Origin: JAPYTY01 sp036338435
GTDB taxonomy: Bacteria; Acidobacteriota; UBA6911; RPQK01; JADFOI01
Assembly (NCBI GenBank): GCA_036338435.1
Contig: JAYZCG010000051.1
Coordinates: 10,220-74,219, forward strand
Reading direction: 5' to 3'
Length of the DNA: 64,000 nt
The notes below the pieces were generated by a model. The model made no database searches, was not told the origin of the DNA, and saw nothing but the letters and a program-made list of their open reading frames with translations. This document shows positions 42,425-51,232 of this stretch, one piece after another. A program made the translations under genes and the position numbers. Within the stretch, counting starts at the first letter, position 1. Every line of letters begins with the position of its first letter.

Positions 42425-45133
42425 TTAACTGCAGCCTGAGGTGCTACCGCAGATAGTACACACATGGCAGTTCCCGTTTCGCTGCATAAGATTTCCACAG
42501 ACCAAGCACGTATGGGACTCCCGGCTACTCTCTTGAAGTAATCGCTCGGTAGCACTACTCGACTTCGGGGGGCCGGCCTGCTCTGAAAAGCTTACCTGGA
42601 CGCCATCTTGCATGCTACCGTTAGGTTTCACCTTATGGATCCCCAGAGCCTCCTGAACCTCTGAGCTCAAATAGCGAGTTGCTAGATAACGGACAATATA
42701 ATCGGGGACCGAAGTGGCAAAAGGAATTTGTTCGTTATCAGTGAATCCAGCAGGTTCAAAACTCATATGAGAAAACATGCGAACATAATCTTCCAATGGA
42801 ACACCTCGCTGCAAACCCATAGAAATAGCCACAGCCCAAGCCATAGCCAAACCTTGCAAAGTTGAACCTTGCTTGGTGAAATTGAGAAAAATTTCACCTA
42901 AATTATTGTCCTCCGGATACAGTCCCATCGTTAAAAACCCTTTGAATCCTTTTATTTTAAATTCGTGTTGCATGGCTGGATGATCCTTGGGCATATTACG
43001 CCGTTGGGGTCCTGTAACGGCTACTGAATGGTCTTTATTGGAAAGAGGTTGAACCATTTTGCATCCATCACGATAAACAGATACAGATTTCATCCCATAT
43101 TCCCATCCTTGTATGTAGGCGTTCTTGATCTCCTCAACGGTAGCTTCATTAGGAAGATTGATGGTCTTGGAAATTGCTCCAGAAAGAAAAGGTTGGACGG
43201 CCCCACACATCTTTATATGGCCCAGCGCCTCAATTGATCGCGTTCCACCAGAAACGCGGTCTGCGCAATCAAAAATAGGCAAATGTTCTTCTTTTAAACG
43301 TGGGGCTCCTTCAATCGTATCGCTAGCTTCCACGTGCTTTAGAATGTCGCTGATTTCTTCCTCCTCATATCCAAGAGTCTTGAGAGATTGAGGAATCGCA
43401 TTGTTGATAATTTTGAGAGTTCCACCACCCACCAACTTTTTGACTTTGTTAAGTGAGAAATCAGGCTCAATGCCCGTTGTATCGCAATCCATCATGAAAG
43501 CAATAGTTCCAGTAGGCGCCAAAAGCGTTACTTGAGCATTACGATATCCATGCCGTGAACCTTCAACAATAGCCTCATCCCACACCTCCATTGCCGCGTG
43601 CAAAAGATCCATAGGAACCATAGCAGAATCGATTTCAGACAAAGCCTCCCGGTGCTTGTGAATGACACGCATGGTGGAAACCCGGTTTTTCTCAAATCCC
43701 TCAAAAGGTCCCATGCGCGAGGCCAACTCAGCACTAGTCAAATAAGCCTGGCCAGTCATTAGGGCCGTAATCACGGCCGCTAGAGAGCGAGCTCGGTCAC
43801 TGTCGTACGGCATACCGGAAGCCATTAAAAGGGCTCCTAAATTGGCATATCCCAGCCCCAAAGTCCGGTACTTGTGGCTGACCTTTTTAATTTCTGGGGT
43901 GGGGTAAGAAGAATTGTCTACAATGATCTCCTGAGCCAGGATCAGAATTCTAACGGCGCACTTAAAGGCTTTGGCATCGAACTGCCCATTCTCTTTGAGA
44001 AATTTCATCAAGTTAAGAGAGGCTAAATTACAAGCTGAGTTGTCCAGAAAGACATATTCAGAGCAAGGGTTGCAGGCATTGATGGGACCAGTGTTGGGGC
44101 AAGTATGCCAATCGTTAAGAGTTGTATAGAATTGCAATCCAGGATCACCGCACAACCAAGCGGCCTCAGCGATCCAGTCCAGCATCTCCCGAGCTTTGTG
44201 GGTCTGTACTACTTCCTCCGTGGTAACCTTGCGCAGATTCCACTCATCATCCTTGATAACGGCCTCCATAAACTCGTCCGTCACACTAACGCTATTGTTG
44301 GCATTTTGAAACTGGACGCTCTGATAAGCTTCGCCATCAATGGAATCGTCGTACCCTAACCCGATGAGGCTATGCGCTTTTTTTTCCTCCAGTGCCTTGC
44401 ACCAAATATATTCCTTAATGTCAGGATGGTCCGCATTCAAAATAACCATTTTGGCAGCTCTTCGGGTGGCACCGCCTGATTTGATAGCCCCGGCAAAACT
44501 ATCGTAACCCCTCATAAACGAGATCGGGCCCGAAGCAAAACCTCCCACTGCCAAAGTCTCAGATGAAGCACGAATGGCTGACAAATTCACCCCTGAACCT
44601 GATCCCCCTTTGAAAATTGTGGCCTCAGTTTTAGCCAATTTCATAATGGAGGCCATGCTATCTTCTACGCTGTTGATAAAGCAGGCAGAGCACTGGGGGT
44701 TTTTCTTGATGCCTACGTTAAATTGTACCGGACTATTGAACGCTGCCATCTGATTCAAGAGCAGATAAGTCAGCTCATGGTTGAATGACTGAGCATCCTC
44801 CTTGGAAGCAAAATATTTCATCTTGGCACCCCAACCTGTCAGGGTATCCGCAATACGCCCAATAAGTTGTTTTATGCTGTATTCTCGCTGAGGAGTCCCA
44901 ATGTGCCCCCGAAAATATTTACTGGCAACAATATCCGTTGCTCTCTGGGACCAGAATTGTGGGAATTCCAGATCTTCCTGCTTGAAAGTAACCTTGCCGG
45001 CCTTAAAGTCCTTAATTTCTGCGGTGCGGGTCTCCCATTGGACCTCATCAAATGGATGTTTTCCCTCTCGGGTAAAGTACCGCTCCACTCTTAATCCAGA
45101 AGCCCCTTCAAATTTCGGCGATACTTTTTTCAT
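42425..45133 (-). CDS. nrdJ: Class II (adenosylcobalamin-dependent) ribonucleotide reductase
   Basis: A 902-residue enzyme that reduces ribonucleotides to deoxyribonucleotides using a 5'-deoxyadenosyl radical from B12. Family segments are NPQCSACFINSVEDSM, FKGGSGSGVNLSAIRASSE, the NACNPCSEYVFLDNSACNLASLNL active-site region, LLAPTGTIAFMMDCDTTGIEPDFSL, and a Cys-rich zinc tail CLVCGNLMQRNGNCHVC that carries the redox-shuttle cysteines. An AGGAGG site precedes the ATG at 45133. I looked for a cobalamin riboswitch in the 122-base upstream gap and found none. No class I or III reductase is in the window. Confidence 0.96.
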   Translation of the reverse strand: MKKVSPKFEGASGLRVERYFTREGKHPFDEVQWETRTAEIKDFKAGKVTFKQEDLEFPQFWSQRATDIVASKYFRGHIGTPQREYSIKQLIGRIADTLTGWGAKMKYFASKEDAQSFNHELTYLLLNQMAAFNSPVQFNVGIKKNPQCSACFINSVEDSMASIMKLAKTEATIFKGGSGSGVNLSAIRASSETLAVGGFASGPISFMRGYDSFAGAIKSGGATRRAAKMVILNADHPDIKEYIWCKALEEKKAHSLIGLGYDDSIDGEAYQSVQFQNANNSVSVTDEFMEAVIKDDEWNLRKVTTEEVVQTHKAREMLDWIAEAAWLCGDPGLQFYTTLNDWHTCPNTGPINACNPCSEYVFLDNSACNLASLNLMKFLKENGQFDAKAFKCAVRILILAQEIIVDNSSYPTPEIKKVSHKYRTLGLGYANLGALLMASGMPYDSDRARSLAAVITALMTGQAYLTSAELASRMGPFEGFEKNRVSTMRVIHKHREALSEIDSAMVPMDLLHAAMEVWDEAIVEGSRHGYRNAQVTLLAPTGTIAFMMDCDTTGIEPDFSLNKVKKLVGGGTLKIINNAIPQSLKTLGYEEEEISDILKHVEASDTIEGAPRLKEEHLPIFDCADRVSGGTRSIEALGHIKMCGAVQPFLSGAISKTINLPNEATVEEIKNAYIQGWEYGMKSVSVYRDGCKMVQPLSNKDHSVAVTGPQRRNMPKDHPAMQHEFKIKGFKGFLTMGLYPEDNNLGEIFLNFTKQGSTLQGLAMAWAVAISMGLQRGVPLEDYVRMFSHMSFEPAGFTDNEQIPFATSVPDYIVRYLATRYLSSEVQEALGIHKVKPNGSMQDGVQVSFSEQAGPPKSSSATERLLQESSRESHTCLVCGNLMQRNGNCHVCTICGSTSGCS

Positions 45134-45255
45134 AGCCCTTACTTCCTCCTAAAAACAAGTGTTCAGTTAAATCGGGTGCTGCCTAGTCTAGAAGCCCACC
45201 CTGACGTTCCTGAAAAATCGCTGATACCATGATACAGGGATCGGCAATCCTGATG

Positions 45256-45561
45256 CTATACCAAGTATTTTGTCAAAAGACGACTAAGTCCAGCCTCGGA
45301 AAGACCCTTAATCATAATGGTCTTCTGGCGGGAGCGCCGCCCCTTTACTAACGCCAATCTGCTCACAGAAAGATTCAGGCTTTGGGCTAGAAATTGAATC
45401 AATTGTCGATTTGCCCGTTCTTCTAGAGGGGATGATGTTATACAAATCTTTAAAGCATCATTATGAAGGCCGACAATCTGGTCGGAGGAGGCTCGAGGCT
45501 GGACATAAACTGACAATCGGGTGCCTCCAGTAACTTTTTGGGTCAAAATTTTCCCTCTCAT
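45256..45561 (-). CDS. yggU: DUF167 (YggU) family protein
   Basis: A 101-residue protein with the DUF167 pattern: TRLSVYVQPRASSDQIVGLHNDALKICITSSPLEERANRQLIQFLAQ, spread over residues 14-60, then LALVKGRRSRQKTIMI. The function is unknown. Its ATG overlaps the yggS stop codon in a GTTTATGA context (start at 45559-45561), so the two are translationally coupled. The yggS-yggU pairing is common in bacteria. Confidence 0.9.
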   Translation of the reverse strand: MRGKILTQKVTGGTRLSVYVQPRASSDQIVGLHNDALKICITSSPLEERANRQLIQFLAQSLNLSVSRLALVKGRRSRQKTIMIKGLSEAGLSRLLTKYLV

Positions 45562-46250
45562 AAACGGCTCCCAAAAATGGCGGTTCCGATACGTAACAAC
45601 GTCGATCCTTCCTCGATAGCTATACGATAATCGTGGCTCATCCCCATAGAGAGTTCTTTCACAGGGCTCTCACGGCAGAGGTTTATTTCATTCAAAATTG
45701 CCGCTAACCTTTGAAAGTAGGGACGAGATTCCTCCGCTTCTTCATGGCGCGGAGGAATGGTCATCAACCCCTCCAAACGGAGAGCTGGCATAGTATCAAC
45801 AAGCTCAATTAGAGCTGGGAGCTCCTTAGTAAGGACCCCGTGTTTTTGCGGCTCATCCCCAATATTTACTTCGACAAAAACCGGCAAGGTTTTTCCCATT
45901 TTATGAGCGTAATGGTTGATTTTGCGGGCGATCTTAGGGCGATCCAGAGTTTGGATTACTTGAAATATTTCAACGGCACGCCTTACCTTATTTGACTGCA
46001 GTGGGCCAATCAGATGCCAGGATGACTTAGGAGCCTTCACCTGTGGAATTTTCCTCCAGGCCTCCTGAAGGCGATTTTCCCCGAACAAGGCCTGCCCAGC
46101 CGCCACAGCCTGCCCCACGATATCGGCAGATACAGTCTTTGTGACAGCCATTAGGCTGACTTCCCGAGGGTCTCGGCCACAATTTAATGCAATAGATTTG
46201 ATTTCTTGCTTGAGCTGCAGCACGTTTGAGGCGACATCTACCACAGCCAC
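45558..46250 (-). CDS. yggS: Pyridoxal-phosphate homeostasis protein (YggS/PLPBP family)
   Basis: A 230-residue single-domain PLP-binding TIM barrel. The LMAVTKTVSADIV strand carries the PLP Lys; FGENRLQEA, WHLIGPLQSNKV, VFVEVNIGDEPQKHGV, GLMTIPP and ELSMGMSHDYRIAIEEGSTLLRIGTAIFG are all family landmarks. It buffers PLP levels and has no known enzymatic activity. It starts at a GTG at 46250, with TATACT only four bases upstream, and diverges from tmk across a very short gap. Confidence 0.94.
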   Translation of the reverse strand: MAVVDVASNVLQLKQEIKSIALNCGRDPREVSLMAVTKTVSADIVGQAVAAGQALFGENRLQEAWRKIPQVKAPKSSWHLIGPLQSNKVRRAVEIFQVIQTLDRPKIARKINHYAHKMGKTLPVFVEVNIGDEPQKHGVLTKELPALIELVDTMPALRLEGLMTIPPRHEEAEESRPYFQRLAAILNEINLCRESPVKELSMGMSHDYRIAIEEGSTLLRIGTAIFGSRL

Positions 46251-46287
46251 TAGTATAACCGATTCTGTGTGGTACCATTACTTTGAG

Positions 46288-46944
46288 GTGGGCTCGCTGA
46301 AAACAGGTCAATTTATTACTCTAGAAGGCATAGAAGGTTCAGGCAAAAGTCATCAGATAGAGCTTCTGGGGAAGGAGTTGGAACGGCTCGGGCTTCCCTT
46401 CGTTGCAACCCAAGAACCTGGAGGCACCGCTTTTGGGGAAGAGGTGAGGCGAGTCCTTTTGTACAAAGGCGGAGCCAAGCGAGAACCCAAGTCGGAACTG
46501 CTACTTTATCTTGCGGATCGCTATCAACATTTGAAGGAAGTGATAGAGCCCGCTCTAGATGCAGGCCTACACGTGATCTGTGACCGCTACCATGATGCCA
46601 CGCTGGCTTATCAAGGGTCAGCACGAGGAATCGGTCTTAGTTTCATTGACAAGTTGGCCAAAATCCTGGAATTAAGGAGCCCCGATCTTACCCTAGTCTT
46701 GGATCTTGACGTTGAGTTGGGTCTGAAAAGAGCAATAAAAAGAAACCACAAAAACGAACAAGAAAAATGGGGAAGATTTGAAGCCGAAAATTTATCCTTT
46801 CACCAGAATGTCAGAGAAGGTTATCGCCAGCTGGCCCACAGAGAACCTGGACGGGTGATTCTGGTAGACGCATCGGGAAATCCGGAAGACGTTTTTGAAA
46901 AAATTATCACCCAAATCCAGGAGCGTAATTTCCTGAAGAAATGA
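46288..46944 (+). CDS. tmk: Thymidylate kinase
   Basis: About 218 residues from a GTG at 46288; a GTG at 46267 is a second option, and a frame open to 46141 would run into the divergent yggS gene. The P-loop FITLEGIEGSGKSHQIELL, TQEPGGTAFGEEVR, VICDRYHDATLAYQG (DR motif) and LTLVLDLDVELGLKR identify the enzyme, which phosphorylates dTMP to dTDP. Its end overlaps holB by an ATGA, as in many bacteria where tmk and holB are neighbours. Confidence 0.93.
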   Translation: MGSLKTGQFITLEGIEGSGKSHQIELLGKELERLGLPFVATQEPGGTAFGEEVRRVLLYKGGAKREPKSELLLYLADRYQHLKEVIEPALDAGLHVICDRYHDATLAYQGSARGIGLSFIDKLAKILELRSPDLTLVLDLDVELGLKRAIKRNHKNEQEKWGRFEAENLSFHQNVREGYRQLAHREPGRVILVDASGNPEDVFEKIITQIQERNFLKK

Positions 46945-47930
46945 AAATCAAAGATTTTATAGGCAATAAAGCCATCGTCCAGCTTTTGAGTAGGGGCCAG
47001 CTTCCCCCTACCAGCCTTTTTACGGGTCTTGATGGCATTGGGAAAAAGACGCTGGCACTTAGTTTAGCTGCATTCGCCAATTGCAAAAATCGCCACCGCG
47101 AAGATCTGTGCGGAGAATGCTCTTCGTGTGTCAAATCTACAAGAGGGCAACACCCTGACATCCAGCTTTTGGAACCTCAAAAGGGTTCTTTAAAGATCGA
47201 GACTATGCGTGAATTTAGTCATGAGGTTCAATTCCGTCCCTTCGAGGGGCGCTCTCGTTTTTTTATTATTGACCAAGCTGAAACAATGACAGAAGAAGCG
47301 GCTCATTCTATCCTTAAAACCATTGAGGAGCCCCCCGCAAGTTCCAAAATTGTCCTCATCAGTGCCTTCCCTTACCAACTCCTAGATACCATAAGGTCCA
47401 GATGTCAGATTTTCCGCTTTCGGCCCTTAAGGCAAAGTGAAGTCCAAGGCTATTTGAAGGATAATGGCCCACCTGAAAAACTGGAGATGGCGGCGGCATA
47501 CTCGGAATGTAGTATAGCCAGAAGCCTAGAGTTGGATCTCGAGACCACCCTACAAGAACGGGATCTAATGTTAAAATTGTTGAGCGCCTGGCGTGCTGAC
47601 CAATCTTTCACAATCGTCTACCAACAGTGCGAACGCACCCCCTTAAAGGAGGGCCTTAAGAACCGCGAGCAAGTTGAGCGCTATCTGTATCTGCTACAGG
47701 TGCTTGGAGAGGACCTATATTTTATGTATGTTAACACCCCCCATCGGGTCATTAACCGTGATCGTATCGAGGAGCTTGAAAAGCTTTCCCGGACCTTTGG
47801 GTTGAATTGGATAATGAATTTTCTTTATCATGTAGGACAATCCAAGTGGGAGGTTGGTCATTATGTGAATCCGCTCATGTGCTTTGAGACTCTGTGGATC
47901 ATGAGCCGATGTGAGATGTCTAATGCTTGA
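46941..47930 (+). CDS. holB: DNA polymerase III delta-prime subunit
   Basis: A 329-residue clamp-loader AAA+ protein. It has a modified P-loop (TGLDGIGKKTL), a zinc module built from C and CGECSSC, RFFIIDQAETMTEEAAHSILKTIEEPP (Walker B and sensor region) and DTIRSRCQIFRF with the SRC motif. It helps load the sliding clamp. It is coupled by overlap to tmk upstream and to the PSP1 gene downstream. Confidence 0.93.
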   Translation: MKIKDFIGNKAIVQLLSRGQLPPTSLFTGLDGIGKKTLALSLAAFANCKNRHREDLCGECSSCVKSTRGQHPDIQLLEPQKGSLKIETMREFSHEVQFRPFEGRSRFFIIDQAETMTEEAAHSILKTIEEPPASSKIVLISAFPYQLLDTIRSRCQIFRFRPLRQSEVQGYLKDNGPPEKLEMAAAYSECSIARSLELDLETTLQERDLMLKLLSAWRADQSFTIVYQQCERTPLKEGLKNREQVERYLYLLQVLGEDLYFMYVNTPHRVINRDRIEELEKLSRTFGLNWIMNFLYHVGQSKWEVGHYVNPLMCFETLWIMSRCEMSNA

Positions 47931-48579
47931 ACTTGTCACCGTTCGATTCGAAGCCAACAAAAGTACTGCTGATTTCCTGGCCCACGATGTCCCCTTGCGG
48001 GTGGGAGATCGCTGTATCGTTGCCACCAAGCGAGGGGTTGAATTGGGCATGGTAATTGACGGGCAAAAAGCCGAAAATCTAAGTGGAAACCGTTCTAAAA
48101 TCAACAAAGCCCTCAGAAAGGCAACGGAGAAGGACCTATACCTTCATGAAAAAAAGAAGGACCATGAAGTCCGAGCCCACCACCTCTGCAAAAAGATGAT
48201 CAGAACCCACAAGCTTGCAATGAAGCTTGCTAAGGTGGAGTACGTCTTCGACGGAAGTCGGGTTATTTTTCACTTCACATCAACATCACGCGTTGATTTC
48301 AGAAGTCTAGTCAAGACACTAGCCCGTCGCCTCAGAACCCGCATTGAAATGCGTCAAATCGGTGCACGAGACGAAGCCAAATTAGTAGGAGGCATTGGCT
48401 GTTGCGGAACAGGTGAAAACTGCTCGGCTAAGTTCCTAAAAGGTTTAAAATCCGTTAGTATTCGGGCGGCTAAAAAGCAGGGTTTGACAGTCAGTCCGAG
48501 TCGACTTTCCGGGATGTGTGGTCGCCTTAAATGTTGCTTGAACTTTGAAGCTGACGGTGTCAGAAATTGTCAGAATTAA
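47923..48579 (+). CDS. PSP1 C-terminal domain protein (YaaT/RicT-like)
   Basis: About 218 residues from the ATG at 47923, which overlaps the holB stop by eight bases. The PSP1 domain shows CIVATKRGVELGMVI, RTRIEMRQIGARDEAKLVGGIGCCGTGENC and SGMCGRLKCCLNFE, with the clustered cysteines typical of RicT/YaaT, which in Bacillus is part of an iron-sulfur Y-complex affecting RNA processing. The tmk-holB-yaaT order is conserved in other bacteria. The role in this organism is not known. Confidence 0.88.
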   Translation: MLELVTVRFEANKSTADFLAHDVPLRVGDRCIVATKRGVELGMVIDGQKAENLSGNRSKINKALRKATEKDLYLHEKKKDHEVRAHHLCKKMIRTHKLAMKLAKVEYVFDGSRVIFHFTSTSRVDFRSLVKTLARRLRTRIEMRQIGARDEAKLVGGIGCCGTGENCSAKFLKGLKSVSIRAAKKQGLTVSPSRLSGMCGRLKCCLNFEADGVRNCQN

Positions 48580-48588
48580 GTAGGAGTG

Positions 48589-49032
48589 CTAACCCTCTGG
48601 CTCCCCTACCCTCTCGCGCTCCTCTTGCAATTTCTTGGCGCGTCTTTCAAAGTGATCGACTTGATCCGATAAGCTGTTCCTGAGAACGAATTCCTCACAC
48701 ACTTCGATCGCTTTTGAGAAAGCTTGTTGCTTCTCCAACACCTGAATTAACTTTTTATATCCCTCTGCCCATTTGGGACCATAAAGTATAGCTTCGCGAT
48801 ATCGCTTTGCCGCTGCCTTGTAATTGTCACGTTGGTAGTAAAAATTGCCAATTTCAACGTGTTGCTTTGCCTTCTCAGCATCAGGAACGACAGGGCGTTT
48901 TTTTAGTTGCTCCTCTACAGGATCAGGGCGGATCAAAATTGGCTTTCTTTTGGTTGTCGATTCCTGGCTCAAAGAAAATTCCGTAAAGACAACTAAAGCC
49001 ACAAACATGCCGACGATTCTCCTCGCTCTCAT
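48589..49032 (-). CDS. Small exported TPR-containing protein
   Basis: A 147-residue protein with a signal sequence (IVGMFVALVVFTEFSLS) and one to two TPR units (HVEIGNFYYQRDNYKAAAKRYREAILYGPKWAEGYKKL, residues 58-95), resembling the first part of BamD-like proteins but much shorter. The C-terminus is highly charged. It converges on the PSP1 gene with a nine-base gap. The function is unknown. Confidence 0.65.
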   Translation of the reverse strand: MRARRIVGMFVALVVFTEFSLSQESTTKRKPILIRPDPVEEQLKKRPVVPDAEKAKQHVEIGNFYYQRDNYKAAAKRYREAILYGPKWAEGYKKLIQVLEKQQAFSKAIEVCEEFVLRNSLSDQVDHFERRAKKLQEERERVGEPEG

Positions 49033-49194
49033 AGCTTCTCAGTCTATTTAAGTCTTTTCTCCTTGTCAAAGTATCCAAAAAATGCTATATCTTCCCGATT
49101 ATTTTCTGAGTCTTGAGGCTTATCAACCACTTTGCGCAGTACCTAGAAAGCAGCCAAGAAGGTGATTCTTCAATAAGAAGCGTGAGTTTAACTT

Positions 49195-49521
49195 ATGGTT
49201 AACCGAAAATTAATCCGTCCGACCCTGCCTAATCTACAAGAACCATTACCAGCCAAATATGTGGCTGGCCAGAAGAAGCGAGTTCCGCCCGAAGTGACCA
49301 ATGCCGAGCAATATTACTACCTAAAGCAAATGTCCAGCAAGACGCCTATGGTAGTCAAATGTATCGATGGTGAAGAAATCTTCGGAATAATCGAATGGTA
49401 CGATAAGCATTGCATCAAGGTAAACCGCGATACCGAACCGACTCTATTGATTCCAAAGCAGGTCATTAAATACATCTACAAACAAAATGATGATGCTGAT
49501 TCAGACAAGCATATTCTGTAG
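49195..49521 (+). CDS. Hfq-like Sm-fold RNA-binding protein with N-terminal extension
   Basis: A 108-residue protein. Residues 36-96 match the Hfq pattern: an N-terminal helix NAEQYYYLKQMSSKTPM, the Sm1 strands VVKCIDGEEIFGIIEWYDKHCIKVNR and the Sm2 part LLIPKQVIKYIYK in place of the Hfq YKHAIS segment. A basic and Pro-rich extension of about 35 residues precedes it, and there is an acidic tail (NDDADSD). Hfq joins small RNAs to mRNAs. The residues of the classical Hfq RNA faces differ, so RNA specificity is open. It stands before pdxA with a 26-base gap. Confidence 0.72.
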   Translation: MVNRKLIRPTLPNLQEPLPAKYVAGQKKRVPPEVTNAEQYYYLKQMSSKTPMVVKCIDGEEIFGIIEWYDKHCIKVNRDTEPTLLIPKQVIKYIYKQNDDADSDKHIL

Positions 49522-49547
49522 CAGGCTGTAGGGGGAGTGAGCGCCGG

Positions 49548-50519
49548 TTGAAACAGGAAAAACCGACTGACAGCTTCCCGGTGGTTTTTTCCATGGGAGA
49601 CCCCCATGGGGTCGGCCCTGAAGTCATCCTTAAAGCGCTCCAGCCATCCCTTTCCTCGCTAAACATACGCCCCATCATATTTGGAGACGCCCAGTATCTA
49701 AAAGGATTAGCTGGGGATCTAGGCTTAAACTCACTCTTGTATCACGTGAAAATCATAACTGTGGACTCCTACGAATATCCCCCCTCCTGGGGAACGCTAA
49801 CCGCTCAAGCTGGACATTTTGCGCTGCGTTGCCTAGAAGATGCAACAGCTTATTGCCGAGAAAATGACCTCCCCCTGCTGGTTACCGGCCCCGTTAATAA
49901 GCAGGCCATTCATCTAGCAGGATCTACCAGTCCCGGCCAAACGGAACTGGTGGCGAGCTTTTTCCCGGATAGTGACCCGGCGATGGCTTTCTTTTCCGAT
50001 CAAATGATGCTTCTTCTGGCTACTACTCATATTCCATTAAAGAACATTCCCTCGACGCTTAACAAGGATGATTTGGTACGCAAAACAGAGATTTTTCTCA
50101 AAGCATTGCGCCAGATTGGTATTGCCCATCCTCGGCTTGCCTTGTGTGCTTTAAATCCACACGCTTCCGAGGAAGGATTGTTCGGAACTGAAGAAAGTAC
50201 TATTCTCGAACCTGCGATAGGGATCCTTTGCAAAAAACACGGGGAAAACACTATTTCGGGACCCTTCCCCTCAGACACTCTCTTTAGAAAAGTTCTGGAA
50301 AACCAATTTGATGGAGTCGTTGCTTTATATCACGACCAAGGATTGATACCCCTAAAATTAGTGGCCTTCGAATCTGCCGTTAACGTAACCTTGGGGCTGC
50401 CGTTGATCAGAACATCTCCCGACCACGGTACTGCATTTGAAATAGCTGGATCCGGTGTGGCTAACTCCCAAAGTATGGAGGCTGCTATCCGGTGGGGAAT
50501 TCGGTTAGTTTCCCCGTAG
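49548..50519 (+). CDS. pdxA: 4-hydroxythreonine-4-phosphate dehydrogenase
   Basis: A 323-residue enzyme of pyridoxal phosphate synthesis (DXP-dependent route). Family marks are FSMGDPHGVGPEVILKAL, LLVTGPVNKQAI, ALNPHASEEGLFGTEE, GPFPSDTLF and YHDQGLIPLKLVAFESAVNVTLGLPLIRTSPDHGTAF, the last carrying the metal ligands. The start is a TTG at 49548 behind a GGGGGAG site, because the next ATG (49593) lies inside the conserved MGDP motif. It converges on the Fic-like gene. Confidence 0.94.
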   Translation: MKQEKPTDSFPVVFSMGDPHGVGPEVILKALQPSLSSLNIRPIIFGDAQYLKGLAGDLGLNSLLYHVKIITVDSYEYPPSWGTLTAQAGHFALRCLEDATAYCRENDLPLLVTGPVNKQAIHLAGSTSPGQTELVASFFPDSDPAMAFFSDQMMLLLATTHIPLKNIPSTLNKDDLVRKTEIFLKALRQIGIAHPRLALCALNPHASEEGLFGTEESTILEPAIGILCKKHGENTISGPFPSDTLFRKVLENQFDGVVALYHDQGLIPLKLVAFESAVNVTLGLPLIRTSPDHGTAFEIAGSGVANSQSMEAAIRWGIRLVSP

Positions 50520-50569
50520 GCGCCCACTACGGACGCTGGAAAAAGTTATAATTCAGGTAAAGTTGCGCC

Positions 50570-51232
50570 CTAAAGATTTTTCAAAGCATACACGTAAGAT
50601 CTTTCACAAGCCTGAGCGTTAAAACGTACAAGGTCCTCGGTAGCAAACATCAAGCCACGCTCCAGGGCTTGGGAAAACTCCCCTAAATCCTCAATTCTAT
50701 AGAGGGGCATTAGGTATCCTTCTCTTAGGAGAATGTGGAGGCAGAAGAGAGAAATAGTTAAATGGGAATGCTCCTGAAAAGGTTGGATTTCACAAAGCCT
50801 AATTTGGGAGAGAGTTAGTTGCTCAAATGCATGAATTTCCCCAAAACTGGGGCTCTGAACCCATTCGAAAAATCGTCGCAGGGCGATTAAAATGATAGAG
50901 GGATCGAGGGGTTTATGGGCAGGGTTCAGTGGTTGAGCCAAATTTCGTCGATACACCTCTTTGGAATCGGAAATAACACGATGGAGACCGAGGAGATCCT
51001 CAAGATTCAGTTTGGGGGAGCCCATCTTAGGCTCCAACAAGATTGCGATCGCACTTTCTATCTGGGAGCGAAGATGCTTAGAATCGGCACTTGCCGGCCT
51101 GACCAGAGCCTCCTTGGCCAATTCGTATTCAAGGAGGCTAGAAAGGAGATGCTCCTGGATGGGTGCGTTGAGCTCCTTGTGAGTTTTTCCCAAAAGATGT
51201 CGCTGTTGCTCTAGGGACACAAATGGAGTCAT
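50570..51232 (-). CDS. Fic-fold protein with a destroyed catalytic motif
   Basis: A 220-residue protein whose C-terminal half follows the Fic fold: GEIHAFEQLTLSQIRLCEIQPF, then ISLFCLHILLREGYLMPLY and ERGLMFATEDLVRF. At the place of the canonical HPFxxGNGRxxR the sequence reads QPFQEHSHLTIS (150-161): only Pro-Phe survives, and the catalytic His and the Gly-Asn-Gly-Arg anion loop are gone. The protein should not transfer AMP. The frame is intact and overlaps the pepA stop by an ATGA, so it is kept as a gene and not a wreck. It may be a regulator or scaffold. It is the last gene of the long minus-strand unit. Confidence 0.65.
   Translation of the reverse strand: MTPFVSLEQQRHLLGKTHKELNAPIQEHLLSSLLEYELAKEALVRPASADSKHLRSQIESAIAILLEPKMGSPKLNLEDLLGLHRVISDSKEVYRRNLAQPLNPAHKPLDPSIILIALRRFFEWVQSPSFGEIHAFEQLTLSQIRLCEIQPFQEHSHLTISLFCLHILLREGYLMPLYRIEDLGEFSQALERGLMFATEDLVRFNAQACERSYVYALKNL

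Noticed and set aside
45134..45255. Cobalamin riboswitch upstream of nrdJ
   Set aside because: The gap is only 122 bases and holds no B12-box-like sequence.
46141..46287. N-terminal extension of thymidylate kinase
   Set aside because: The extension runs antisense into yggS and carries no conserved sequence; the P-loop begins soon after 46288.
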